Shown here: positions 16,467-23,188 of the stretch, one piece after another
Layout: every line of letters begins with the position of its first letter
How positions within the stretch are numbered: the first letter of the stretch is position 1
DNA from: a virus
DNA: 30,274 bases
Virus record (IMG/VR): IMGVR_UViG_3300024518_002971
Span: 1 to 30,274 of that record
Reading direction: 5' to 3' (one strand)
The notes under the pieces: model-generated
Databases searched by the model: none
Seen by the model: only the letters and a program-made list of their open reading frames with translations
Told to the model about the DNA's origin: nothing
Translations under genes and position numbers: made by a program

Positions 16467-16846
16467 TAGCTGACAAAACCTTAAATGTACTGCACTTCGA
16501 AGATGAGAAAACAAACCAGATGATCGTTAGGCATAAGCTAAAGAATAAATTTGGTGCCACAACTCAAACAGAATCTACTTTACAAAATCTCGACATCTAC
16601 TTTAAGACTCATTACATCGATCAATTTGACCTTGTTATCTGTGATTGGAATTTCCCTATTTTTAATATAGAACTTAAGCTCCCTACGCTTGCAAAGTCTG
16701 GCAAACCTATTTTATTCTATAGTTGTATTGATGAATGCGAATGGCTAGAAAGAGTTAAAAAGGTTTTGGGAAAGATTCCCGATAACTTCACATTTAATCG
16801 AAAGGCTTGTGATGACATTATATCGACTATTAGAAATATCTTATAA
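16463..16846 (+). CDS. CheY-like receiver domain protein, phage-encoded
   Basis: 127 aa, the size of one receiver domain with nothing attached. The signature residues are present in order: acidic pair E13-D14 after strand 1 (LNVLHFEDE), phosphoacceptor D61 at the end of strand 3 (FDLVICDWNFP), the Ser/Thr position as S87 (PILFYSC) and the conserved Lys as K114 (FTFNRKA). Receivers take phosphate on the Asp from a histidine kinase; no kinase or output domain is encoded here, so the partner would be the host or a neighbouring phage protein. The gene is coupled by ATGA to the upstream membrane protein and overlaps the downstream lipoprotein gene. Confidence 0.78.
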   Translation: MIADKTLNVLHFEDEKTNQMIVRHKLKNKFGATTQTESTLQNLDIYFKTHYIDQFDLVICDWNFPIFNIELKLPTLAKSGKPILFYSCIDECEWLERVKKVLGKIPDNFTFNRKACDDIISTIRNIL

Positions 16847-17027
16847 ACTTTTGTTTATATCTTTTACACTTTTGTTTATATCTTGCTCTTCAGTATTTAT
16901 TTATGCGCCTAAAAATATTTGTGTGCATGGCGATGCTAAAGAAATAAAAGTTACCGGTTCGGATTTAGACGGTAACAAGCTCGATCAAAAGAGCGATGGT
17001 AATTTAAAGATCCCACTTTCACCCTAG
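16812..17027 (+). CDS. Small lipoprotein (possible outer-membrane spanin)
   Basis: 71 aa from ATG 16812, with AAAGG at 16801-16805 six bases upstream. A GTG at 16809 is in frame but too close to that site. The N-terminus is a basic start and a hydrophobic core (KLLFISFTLLFIS) ending in a lipobox-like LFIS-C with the Cys around residue 24. The mature part is short and polar (KEIKVTGSDLDGNKLDQ). Size, lipobox and position are those of o-spanins, with the upstream coiled-coil protein as a possible partner. The signal peptide contains a DNA duplication. Confidence 0.6.
   Translation: MTLYRLLEISYKLLFISFTLLFISCSSVFIYAPKNICVHGDAKEIKVTGSDLDGNKLDQKSDGNLKIPLSP
16847..16884 (+). repeat. 17-bp direct repeat inside the lipoprotein signal sequence
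   Basis: ACTTTTGTTTATATCTT occurs at 16847-16863 and again at 16868-16884, a 21-base period. It keeps the frame (7 codons) and encodes LLFIS twice, so it looks like an in-frame lengthening of the signal peptide core. Confidence 0.85.
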
Positions 17028-17055
17028 GCAAGCTCATTCCTTGTCTTTTCCTTGG

Positions 17056-17090
17056 CCCCCGCAGTTCTCGTCCTTCTGCGGGGGTTTTTT
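17056..17090 (+). terminator. Intrinsic terminator of the lysis cassette
   Basis: CCCCCGCAG (17056-17064) pairs with CTGCGGGGG (17076-17084) around an 11-base loop, followed by six T (17085-17090). On the minus strand the same hairpin lacks a U tract, so it should stop rightward transcripts only. It sits between two convergent units. Confidence 0.92.
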
Positions 17091-17092
17091 AT

Positions 17093-17437
17093 TTAGATGA
17101 AGTTTTCAGGTGGTGCCAGAAATACCGGTGCTTGTTGTTGTTGTTGCTGCGGTGCCTGTTGATACACGGGAATATTCGGCATCTCAACTGGTCGGGTTGA
17201 TTGTTGCATCGGTTGACCTTGCGGCTGCTCCTCGAAGATACTTAGCCAAACTGAGTCTTTACCTTCATGAAGTGCCTTTTGTCCCATTGCGGCTAAACTG
17301 GCACACAAAGCGGCATCCAGGATAATTGATTCACCACCTTCCGGGTATTGGTGCACCTTGCCAACCTGAACACGTGCCTTTTTAGTTTCGCCTTGCTTGT
17401 TCTGGTATTCTCTGAGTGTTAGTAAAATCTTTTTCAT
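17093..17437 (-). CDS. Q/P-rich-tailed small protein at the end of the recombination operon
   Basis: 114 aa. Residues 1-70 form a compact beta-type domain (LLTLREYQNKQGETKKARVQV, then SIILDAALCASLAAMG and SVWLSIFEE). Residues 71-114 are Gln/Pro-rich, include a run of Q encoded by CAA repeats, and end in PPENFI. An ordered core plus a disordered Q-rich tail with a short hydrophobic tip recalls single-strand DNA-binding proteins, which often accompany RecT and exonuclease genes. This is a hypothesis: no SSB motif is certain. It overlaps the exonuclease gene by ATGA. Confidence 0.65.
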   Translation of the reverse strand: MKKILLTLREYQNKQGETKKARVQVGKVHQYPEGGESIILDAALCASLAAMGQKALHEGKDSVWLSIFEEQPQGQPMQQSTRPVEMPNIPVYQQAPQQQQQQAPVFLAPPENFI

Positions 17438-18099
17438 GCTATTCCTTCCATTAGTTCATTTACGTATTTCTGACAAAGTTCAACTCTGTCTTTTATTTGT
17501 TGGATCTTCTTATCATCTCGCTTAACCTCAAAGCGCTTATATCTTAATTTTGTCGGCACATCGTCATAAGTATGGTATGCCTTGACTTCTTCATAAACTT
17601 CATCGATATCACAGTTTTTTTGATACGCTAATGACTTGGCTTCTCTCTCAATTAAGAAATCAGGCAAATCCATTAAAGTATAAATAACCTCTGCATTATC
17701 TTTTCCCCAAAGATTCATATAGCCTTGTAACTGCCATTCATAATCTTTATTCTTTAATTCAGTATCAAATAACGGGAATGTCGAAAACTCGAAGCTATTC
17801 TTAATATCAATAATTTTATTAGCATCATTAATGTCACAAGTTCCTTGCATCCAGTCGTCTTGTTTAAACTCCTCATTCTTTTTATAATTGGTTAATAATT
17901 TGGCATTTAAAAACTTAATGCTCCAGTCTTCACAGATATTTCCCTTATCCATGTATTTAGTATTTATTTCCTTGCGTCTATTGTAGAGCTGTTCAGCAAG
18001 CCATTTCTTGCAGTAAGTTTCAGCACCTTTTGATAGCTTAGGTTTATCTGCATAGGCCATAATCGAACCTATTGCAGAGCAGCGAATTTTGAATTTCAT
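17434..18099 (-). CDS. Recombination exonuclease of the PD-(D/E)XK family (lambda exo/YqaJ-like)
   Basis: 221 aa. The motifs lie in family order: G53 and E57 in DKGNICED, D89 in GTCDI, D98-x-K100 in IIDIKNS, and Y120 with Q123 in YEWQLQGYM. These are the metal-binding and catalytic residues of the lambda exonuclease/YqaJ/RecE-type nucleases that resect DNA 5' to 3' to give the single strands used by RecT. It lies one 60-aa gene downstream of recT in the same operon, the normal partnership. Both ends overlap neighbours by ATGA. The exact subfamily cannot be set by eye. Confidence 0.85.
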   Translation of the reverse strand: MKFKIRCSAIGSIMAYADKPKLSKGAETYCKKWLAEQLYNRRKEINTKYMDKGNICEDWSIKFLNAKLLTNYKKNEEFKQDDWMQGTCDINDANKIIDIKNSFEFSTFPLFDTELKNKDYEWQLQGYMNLWGKDNAEVIYTLMDLPDFLIEREAKSLAYQKNCDIDEVYEEVKAYHTYDDVPTKLRYKRFEVKRDDKKIQQIKDRVELCQKYVNELMEGIA

Positions 18100-18278
18100 T
18101 TTACCCCCAATGATTTTTTGATTGCATTGTCTACAATCATATTGGCGGTTCCAATTGCTTCATCTTCGATGGTTCCATATGGGTGTTCAGGGATTATACA
18201 CTTGCTCATATATGCGGTATTCAGGATGCCACTCGCAATCGAAGCCCTCAATTTTATTTCATCAGATACGCTTATCAT
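18096..18278 (-). CDS. 60-aa protein between RecT and exonuclease, unknown function
   Basis: 60 aa, overlapping recT and the exonuclease gene by ATGA at both ends. It is probably helical (DEIKLRASIASGILNTAYM, then GTANMIVDNAIKKSL). No family is recognised. Tight coupling suggests it is made with the recombination proteins. Confidence 0.65.
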   Translation of the reverse strand: MISVSDEIKLRASIASGILNTAYMSKCIIPEHPYGTIEDEAIGTANMIVDNAIKKSLGVK

Positions 18279-19141
18279 TTTAACTTCCCCATTTTATCAA
18301 GGTAAGCCTCTCTTACATCCTGGTGGTCTGAGAAGCCGCTTTCCTTTACAATCTCCCATTTACTTTCCAAGTCTGCTTTATCTGCTGCGGTGGCAAAGGC
18401 TGCAATGACATCCTCTTTAGTTGTTTTGACTTCTGGGGCTTCTTGCTCCGGCATATCGAAGCTAGAAAATTCCTTCTCATCAACTTTTTGTATTACCTGG
18501 ACATCTTCAGGCGATAAAGGAAGCCACTTAGATAGACGCTTGAATACCGTTTTTTTTGCCATCTCGTCAAAGTCAGTTTTCCAAGGGCCGAAATTTCCCG
18601 CTTTGGATCTGGCTTTAATTTTATTCACTTCGTCAAGAGTCATTACTTCAGCTTTTCTGCTGCCGTCTTTAAACTCAACTTGAGCATAATAGGCATAAGC
18701 AACACCGCGATCTTCTTTAAAGTTTGGCCGGTGAGCTTCAACTTTTCCGGCATTGTAGACAAACTCATCATTATCACAAATTTTATCACTGTGAATATTC
18801 GCGATTTTTCCAGAACGCATTGCTAATTCAATCAAGCCTTTATAGTCAATAATCAACTGGCAATCAACTCTGTTCTCTTTCCGGTTATTAAATGGCAAAA
18901 GGTGAGCCCGGCGGCCATCTGGTTCAATGCCAAGCTGTGCACAATCCAAAAGACAGGCAATAAAACTATCTCTATCACACTCTAAAAGCTTAGGTGTCTT
19001 GGTCATCGCAGTCATTGATATTCTCAAGAATCTATCAGGCGTGCAGATTGACGGCAAGGCTTTTGCTATCTGCTCTTTTACGGCATCACCAGAGATAAAA
19101 GTTCTTAGGTCGGTGCTATTCTTTTTAATTTCAGTGCTCAT
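18275..19141 (-). CDS. recT: RecT-family single-strand annealing protein
   Basis: 288 aa. Diagnostic RecT segments are present: DRFLRISMTAMTKTPKLLEC near residue 37, ACLLDCAQLGIEPDGRRAHL near 65-84, CQLIIDYKGLIELAMRSGKI near 98-117, and FGPWKTDFDEMAKKTVFKRL near 188-207. The protein coats single-stranded DNA and anneals complementary strands in phage recombination. The C-terminal 60 residues are charged and less conserved (PEQEAPEVKTTKED). Its ATG overlaps the stop of the upstream TM peptide gene. This is the most secure call of the minus-strand operon. Confidence 0.95.
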   Translation of the reverse strand: MSTEIKKNSTDLRTFISGDAVKEQIAKALPSICTPDRFLRISMTAMTKTPKLLECDRDSFIACLLDCAQLGIEPDGRRAHLLPFNNRKENRVDCQLIIDYKGLIELAMRSGKIANIHSDKICDNDEFVYNAGKVEAHRPNFKEDRGVAYAYYAQVEFKDGSRKAEVMTLDEVNKIKARSKAGNFGPWKTDFDEMAKKTVFKRLSKWLPLSPEDVQVIQKVDEKEFSSFDMPEQEAPEVKTTKEDVIAAFATAADKADLESKWEIVKESGFSDHQDVREAYLDKMGKLK

Positions 19142-19305
19142 TTTTCTTCCTTTTTGGTAATTTTATTATTGGTGAAACTAAATAACCTTACGTTCATTAT
19201 TGCTGCAACTGCAGTTGCCATACATCCAAATACTATACCAGAAAGCATTAAAACTCCGATCCACTGCCAAAAGCCGAGCTTCAGTAAAAATTCAAATAGT
19301 GTCAT
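19138..19305 (-). CDS. 55-aa membrane peptide
   Basis: The frame runs from ATG 19305 to TGA 19138, overlapping the GIY-YIG gene upstream and recT downstream, each by ATGA. The peptide has one strong hydrophobic segment (WQWIGVLMLSGIVFGCMATA, near 13-32) and a Lys/Asn-rich C-terminus (NNKITKKEEK). It is a single-pass membrane protein of unknown role; an exclusion function is possible but unproved. Confidence 0.7.
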   Translation of the reverse strand: MTLFEFLLKLGFWQWIGVLMLSGIVFGCMATAVAAIMNVRLFSFTNNKITKKEEK

Positions 19306-19769
19306 TTTTTCTCATCCTTATACATGTTTGGGTATTCTTTCTTATTTAAGTTCTTTATTAACTTCTTCATAAATATATCGTTACTTAGTCCTAATTTTGT
19401 ACATAATTCATTAAATTCTAAATATGCCCCTTTTGAAATATTACAGATTGGCTCAGGATTATAAGAATCATACCAGCTGCTATAAGATGGTTTACTTTTT
19501 CTTACTCGTTTATTTAATAATAGCTCGTTTTTTCTATGTCTATAAATAACAGAAATTTCATAAAATTCTGAATCCCAACAATCATGTAAAATGGTTACAT
19601 AGTCCATAATATTATCTCTTGTAAGATTAAATTCCTTGACAAAAATACCATACCTATATGATGAATTTTCTTTACGTAGATGTTGGAAGATCCTCAACTC
19701 TAATTCAACTCTTGTATGACCGATATAAAACCGACCATCAGGAAGAGTTATTTTATAGACAAGTCCCAT
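19302..19769 (-). CDS. GIY-YIG endonuclease
   Basis: 155 aa. The N-terminus VYKITLPDGRFYIGHT (4-19) is the GIY-YIG core (VYK ... YIG), followed by a helix with R26 and H30 (LRIFQHLRK) and the catalytic Glu region SEFYEISVIYRHR (E68 or E71). The family cuts DNA with a single active site; free-standing phage members are usually homing or interference nucleases. The C-terminal 70 residues may carry the DNA-binding part. It is the second gene of the leftward operon, starting inside the stop of the RHH gene (TAATG). Confidence 0.85.
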   Translation of the reverse strand: MGLVYKITLPDGRFYIGHTRVELELRIFQHLRKENSSYRYGIFVKEFNLTRDNIMDYVTILHDCWDSEFYEISVIYRHRKNELLLNKRVRKSKPSYSSWYDSYNPEPICNISKGAYLEFNELCTKLGLSNDIFMKKLIKNLNKKEYPNMYKDEKK

Positions 19770-19900
19770 TATTTTCCCTCTGTTAGTAGGTCAATTAATT
19801 TACTAAGTGACTTGCACTTATATTTCTTTTTAAGGTACTGAAGTTTTGCATAAACCTCATCCTCAAGCTTCACTGATTTATAATCTATATTCTTACTCAA
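19769..19900 (-). CDS. 43-aa ribbon-helix-helix repressor candidate (TTG start)
   Basis: The frame starts at TTG 19900 with a strong AAAGGAG site 7 bases upstream and ends in a TAATG overlap with the GIY-YIG gene. The protein shows the ribbon-helix-helix pattern: strand YKSVKLED (7-14), helix EVYAKLQYLKKKY (15-27), turn KCKS, helix LSKLIDLLTE (32-41). Such dimers bind short repeated DNA boxes through the strand. It is the first gene behind the leftward promoter, facing a region full of AGTAGAA boxes, which suggests self-regulation and control of the divergent early promoter. Confidence 0.75.
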   Translation of the reverse strand: MSKNIDYKSVKLEDEVYAKLQYLKKKYKCKSLSKLIDLLTEGK

Positions 19901-19922
19901 TGTATTCTCCTTTGTTATTGTT

Positions 19923-20037
19923 GATAGTTCTACTCTACTAAGGATTCTACTTTATTGCAAGCACTCTATTGATCTTTTTTGTAGAATTACACTTTTCTTC
20001 CAAAAAGGTGTTGCAATCATTAAAAAGTAGAACTATC
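19923..20037. promoter_or_regulatory. Divergent control region with repeated operator boxes
   Basis: The 12-mer GATAGTTCTACT (19923-19934) has its exact reverse complement at 20026-20037. Further related boxes are TTCTACT at 19945-19951 and GTAGAAT at 19981-19987. Both divergent promoters begin with TTGCAA and carry an AAAGTAGAA string in the spacer. Repeated short boxes are what an RHH protein such as the adjacent 43-aa one would bind. Confidence 0.65.
19932..19960 (-). promoter_or_regulatory. Leftward promoter of the recombination operon
   Basis: On the minus strand TTGCAA (19960-19955) and TAGAGT (19937-19932) are 17 bases apart, about 30 bases before the TTG start. An AGTAGAA box lies in the spacer and another overlaps the downstream edge. 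Confidence 0.6.
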
Positions 20038-20039
20038 AT
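20011..20039 (+). promoter_or_regulatory. Rightward early promoter
   Basis: TTGCAA (20011-20016) and TATCAT (20034-20039) are 17 bases apart, 32 bases before the first rightward gene. The inverted-repeat copy 20026-20037 overlaps the -10, so a bound repressor would block it. Confidence 0.7.
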
Positions 20040-20071
20040 AACTACATAAACAACGCGAAAGGAAGGAAAAA

Positions 20072-20449
20072 ATGAAGATAGATAGATTCTTAAAAGAGAT
20101 TAACGGCAACATCAAAGATTTAGATGATGACCTAAAAGCTGAGTTTGCTTTAATTAAAGACACTAAAGATTTAAGGAAGTCCGATCTGGATATGAAAAAG
20201 GTTTTATGTAAGTCTTTTAGAGTTGGGCAGCAAAATGGATACAAGCATGTTATCCGTGAATATGAAGAGAATAATTGTCTGATAGAGCTTAAAGAGTCGT
20301 TAGAATTATCTGTAAAAAACAAGGAGTTTATCCTAAGCGCTGCTTTTAGATTAGACAATGAAGATTCGCAATTTATCAAGATGCAAGAGCAGGGTATGAA
20401 ATCGAGTTATGAATTTGTAATATATATGTTAGGGAATATCGAACAATGA
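20072..20449 (+). CDS. First early rightward gene, unknown function
   Basis: 125 aa with an excellent AAGGAAGGA ribosome site. It is highly charged and probably all-helical (KEINGNIKDLDDDLKAEFAL, then SLELSVKNKEFILSAAFRL). No DNA-binding or enzyme motif is seen. As first gene behind the regulated early promoter it may take over host functions or act as a regulator, but that is position-based guesswork. It ends in an ATGA overlap. Confidence 0.65.
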   Translation: MKIDRFLKEINGNIKDLDDDLKAEFALIKDTKDLRKSDLDMKKVLCKSFRVGQQNGYKHVIREYEENNCLIELKESLELSVKNKEFILSAAFRLDNEDSQFIKMQEQGMKSSYEFVIYMLGNIEQ

Positions 20450-20568
20450 AACAAGGCGAAAAAAGATCAGTAGCATGGGCCGAGTCATTCGCAATCGGCT
20501 TATTATTAGGAATCACATTATTATTCACAATGGGTACAATCAGCGCAATCATAGGATTTTTCAAATGA
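20446..20568 (+). CDS. 40-aa single-pass membrane peptide
   Basis: The frame begins in an ATGA overlap and ends in another. After a polar start (MKQGEKRSVAWAES) comes one hydrophobic helix (FAIGLLLGITLLFTMGTISA) and a short FFK end. It is translationally coupled to both neighbours, which supports it being real. Confidence 0.65.
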   Translation: MKQGEKRSVAWAESFAIGLLLGITLLFTMGTISAIIGFFK

Positions 20569-20828
20569 CCTACCGCGAAACAATCACCTTTAGTGAAGAC
20601 AATGACACTTGCATTGAGATTGACGTTGAAATGGCCGTCAACACCTTTCAGGATCACAACGGCAACCAATGCGTTGAGCTTGGCGAGTGTGTCGAAGTTC
20701 ATGAAATTATGGTTAATGGCGAAAAATTAAATTGGAGTACTCCAGAGTCACGCAAGAAATCAATTAAATTCGCCAACGAATACAATTTTGACTACGAAAA
20801 AGTTTACAAGCAACTAAAGGAAGCATGA
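20565..20828 (+). CDS. 87-aa protein, unknown function
   Basis: The ATG at 20565 overlaps the previous stop as ATGA; an in-frame start at 20475 would lie within the preceding gene and is not needed. The protein is acidic with beta segments (TIEI-like CIEIDVEMAVNTF, ECVEVHEIMVNGEKL) and a helical C-terminus (FDYEKVYKQLKEA). No family is recognised. Confidence 0.65.
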   Translation: MTYRETITFSEDNDTCIEIDVEMAVNTFQDHNGNQCVELGECVEVHEIMVNGEKLNWSTPESRKKSIKFANEYNFDYEKVYKQLKEA

Positions 20829-21016
20829 TGAGCAAAGTACTAATAACCTGCAAAAGAATACTGGAAATTGAGCCTATGTGTTATGGTGACTGCATAAGCC
20901 TTGAGCTGGAAGACATCCTAATCCCTCATGAGAGCCTTGACGCTCTTGCAAACCTAATCGCCGACATTGATATCGATGCGCTAAAAGAAGTCATCAAGGA
21001 GCGTGAGAATGGATAA
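20825..21016 (+). CDS. 63-aa acidic protein, unknown function
   Basis: It starts at ATG 20825 in an ATGA overlap or three bases later at the adjacent ATG 20828, behind AAAGG. It is acidic with leucine- and isoleucine-rich helices (ISLELEDILIPHESLDALAN, ALKEVIKERENG). No family is recognised. Confidence 0.6.
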   Translation: MMSKVLITCKRILEIEPMCYGDCISLELEDILIPHESLDALANLIADIDIDALKEVIKERENG

Positions 21017-21458
21017 TATAAAATTTAGAGCAAGAGCAAAGACTATATTTAATTGTGGTGGCTATAATAAACGGTCGGGAGTAGAGGAGGGCCAATGGGT
21101 TTATGGGCATTACTTTGAAGAGCCGCAAGATGGTGATCGTTTATCCTTTGACTTTGTGCCGCACATAAGAATGCCGTATGGCGACAATTCAGCGGATATA
21201 GAAGTTGACCCCCAAACACTCGGCCAGTTCACCGGCCTCAAGGATAAGAACGGCATTAAGATACATAAGGGAGATATAGTCAAAGACAAAAACGGCGTAA
21301 TTTACGAATTAATATGGTCTTATTACTCTTGGATGTTGAATAATGGAGATGTTGCGGGGTATTTGCATAATCGAGAGTCGGTGGTACCTAGATGCTCAGC
21401 TGTACTTGAAATAATCGGTAATATCTATGAGGATTTTCATTTGATTTCCAATGACTGA
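21009..21458 (+). CDS. YopX family protein
   Basis: 149 aa from ATG 21009; GGAG at 20998-21001 is 7 bases upstream and the gene overlaps the previous one by 8 bases. The YopX pattern is clear: KFRARA near the start, GQWVYGHYFE near 28-37, DPQTLGQFTGLKDKNGIKIH near 67-86 with KGDIV after it, and a C-terminal EIIGNIYED. YopX-like proteins are common in phage early regions and have no firmly known role. Confidence 0.85.
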   Translation: MDNIKFRARAKTIFNCGGYNKRSGVEEGQWVYGHYFEEPQDGDRLSFDFVPHIRMPYGDNSADIEVDPQTLGQFTGLKDKNGIKIHKGDIVKDKNGVIYELIWSYYSWMLNNGDVAGYLHNRESVVPRCSAVLEIIGNIYEDFHLISND

Positions 21459-21500
21459 TGCATTATCGTGTATAAAACAAGGACAATAAAAGGATATTCT

Positions 21501-22037
21501 ATGGAACCGAAGAATCAAGAAAAATTAATATTCAACAATACTTGTGGGTGCTTATTTGAAGCAGCCGTTTTGGAGAGAGCCATGTTATGGTGGTCTAGTG
21601 GGCGTGTTCTTATGAAAAATAGGAAAATATACATGCATGGAAACTATCCAGCTGTAAGTATTTTCGATGAAAAGCTCCATATACATAGGTTGATATATTG
21701 CTATAAAAACAGAAAGAAATTATTAAGATCAATTCATGTCCATCATAAAGATGATAATAAACTAAATACCTTAACTGATAATCTTGAGGAGATTAAAGAT
21801 TCTATTCATATGTCACATCATAACAAAGGAAAGGTTTTATCTAAAGATCATAAGGATAAAATAAGTCTGGCGAATAGAAGAAGAAAAGGCATTAAAATGA
21901 AGAGTAAATACCCGATGCCAGATCTTGCTGATTATGTAAATCAAGGTTTATCAATTAGTGCAATTTCTAAAATATATGGGTGTAGTTGGGACACTGTTAA
22001 AAATAGGATCCACGAAACTCCGGAGCTATTAAAATGA
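21501..22037 (+). CDS. HNH homing endonuclease-like protein
   Basis: 178 aa from ATG 21501, which has AAAGGA 7 bases upstream; the GTG at 21468 is in frame but lacks a site. The HNH motif is H62-R near the first strand, then VHHKDDNKLNTLTDNLEEIK (80-99) with H81, H82, N86 and N94. The C-terminal part (ISAISKIYGCSWDTVKNRI) looks like a helix-turn-helix that would read the target. It is free-standing between YopX and a membrane protein gene, the typical setting of a selfish phage nuclease. Confidence 0.85.
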   Translation: MEPKNQEKLIFNNTCGCLFEAAVLERAMLWWSSGRVLMKNRKIYMHGNYPAVSIFDEKLHIHRLIYCYKNRKKLLRSIHVHHKDDNKLNTLTDNLEEIKDSIHMSHHNKGKVLSKDHKDKISLANRRRKGIKMKSKYPMPDLADYVNQGLSISAISKIYGCSWDTVKNRIHETPELLK

Positions 22038-22288
22038 GCGATAAACTAAGACGTTCGGAACTTAAAGAAGGCATGCAAAGAGAGTTGCTAAACCTTAATA
22101 CTAAACTGCTTAAATCAGAAAGTAGCAACAAAGATAAGGACTCAGAGATAGAAAGGCTTAGATGCAATCTATGGGAAGTTGAAGCAGCACTAGACTTAAA
22201 GAATAGAACTGGCTTCATGGATGTATTTCTACCGGTAACAGTAGCCGCACTATTCTTCTTTGTTGGAATGCATTATGGCTCTATATAG
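22034..22288 (+). CDS. Coiled-coil protein with C-terminal membrane helix
   Basis: 84 aa with ATGA overlap. Residues 5-58 form a charged coiled coil (LRRSELKEGMQRELLNLNTK, EIERLRCNLWEVEAALDL). Residues of about 61-81 (FMDVFLPVTVAALFFFVGMHY) are a membrane helix, so it is probably tail-anchored with the coil in the cytoplasm. No family is recognised. Confidence 0.65.
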   Translation: MSDKLRRSELKEGMQRELLNLNTKLLKSESSNKDKDSEIERLRCNLWEVEAALDLKNRTGFMDVFLPVTVAALFFFVGMHYGSI

Positions 22289-22472
22289 TAAGAGAATGGA
22301 GCTTATTTTTATAATGCCAGAAGACTGTTTATACTCTTTCAACTTTGGTTTAATAAACTTTGAGCCTATCGAAAATATAGACACTTCTGAATGGTCGAGC
22401 TTAGACAAGAAATTAATGTACAGAGCCTTTAAACGGCACAATGAGATACATAGAAAGAGGATGGAAAAATGA
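22275..22472 (+). CDS. 65-aa protein, unknown function
   Basis: The frame can start at ATG 22275 (weak GGA upstream) or ATG 22296; I chose the first. It has a hydrophobic/aromatic middle (ELIFIMPEDCLYSFNFGLIN) and a basic helical end (YRAFKRHNEIHRKRMEK). Its last codons supply the GGATGG ribosome site of the next gene. Confidence 0.5.
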   Translation: MALYSKRMELIFIMPEDCLYSFNFGLINFEPIENIDTSEWSSLDKKLMYRAFKRHNEIHRKRMEK

Positions 22473-22726
22473 GTAACCCAAAAATAGCGCAGTGCTGTAT
22501 ATGTGGGCATTCGTGGGAACGCGAAATGAATGGATTTCACAGCTGTTCAAAAATACTTCAACAGAAAGTCGAGCGTCTCGAAAAGGCTTTGTGGGATGAA
22601 AGATATGGATGGTCTATGTGTACGCCTAAAGAGATGGAAAAATATTTGAACGATCTTTACGCCGGAAAGTATGACGAATACTTAGACAAGGAACTCGCAG
22701 AATGTAAAAGGCAATGGGAAGGATGA
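22469..22726 (+). CDS. Small Cys-rich protein, paralogue of 23403-23672
   Basis: 85 aa, ATGA overlap, preceded by AGAGGATGGAAAAATGAGT. The N-terminus has C9, C10, C12, H14, H24 and C26, a possible zinc site. From residue about 30 on it aligns with the protein at 23403: KVERLEKALW, then a P-x-x-x-x-x-YLNDLYAGKYDEYLDK part and ECKRQWEG. A 26-base block is identical in the two genes. Confidence 0.65.
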   Translation: MSNPKIAQCCICGHSWEREMNGFHSCSKILQQKVERLEKALWDERYGWSMCTPKEMEKYLNDLYAGKYDEYLDKELAECKRQWEG

Positions 22727-22926
22727 AAATTGAAGAAGTAAATATCAAATTGTCTCTTACTCCAAGAGAGGTTTATTTAATATCTTATTGCATAGATGAG
22801 CTACTAAATATCACTGATGAGTTAGATCTTAAAAGAGGCTTTGATGATGGCAAGCAAAAAGATTGTGAGAGACTTAGTCTGGAGATGGTAAAATTATTGA
22901 CGACAATAAAAGGGGAAGAATCATGA
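22723..22926 (+). CDS. 67-aa helical protein, unknown function
   Basis: ATG 22723 overlaps the upstream stop as ATGA; ATG 22714 is also possible. It is acidic and helical (TPREVYLISYCIDELLNITD, CERLSLEMVKLLTTIK). The segment LTPREVYLI resembles starts of small phage proteins but no family is certain. It ends in an ATGA overlap. Confidence 0.6.
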   Translation: MKIEEVNIKLSLTPREVYLISYCIDELLNITDELDLKRGFDDGKQKDCERLSLEMVKLLTTIKGEES

Positions 22927-23174
22927 GTGAAGAAATTAAGAAATGCGAATGTGGGTACTTCCATATTTACAAAAAATCTTGGGTTCCTTTTGCTAATCCA
23001 AAGCCTCTACAATATTTATATAGAGATATATTTTGTGAGGCTTGGGTAAATAGATCTTTTTTAGATGAAAGACATGCAAGATTATTTTCAACCAAGACAG
23101 TCGCAACAGGAAAGTTCTTTTGGGCAGGCGAATACTGCGATAAGATTGAGAACATATGCCAACTAAAGGATTAA
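22923..23174 (+). CDS. 83-aa Cys- and aromatic-rich protein, unknown function
   Basis: It has AAGGGGAAGAATC before the ATG. Cys at 8 and 10 and two further Cys late in the protein might bind metal. The start MSEEIKK and its leader are nearly the same as those of the gene at 23189 (MSKEIKN), while the rest differs. No family is recognised. Confidence 0.6.
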   Translation: MSEEIKKCECGYFHIYKKSWVPFANPKPLQYLYRDIFCEAWVNRSFLDERHARLFSTKTVATGKFFWAGEYCDKIENICQLKD

Positions 23175-23188
23175 AAAAAGGAAGAGTC

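Noticed and set aside
17056-17090. Terminator considered bidirectional
   Set aside because: On the minus strand the hairpin is followed by CCAAGG rather than a U tract, so it is unlikely to stop the leftward operon.
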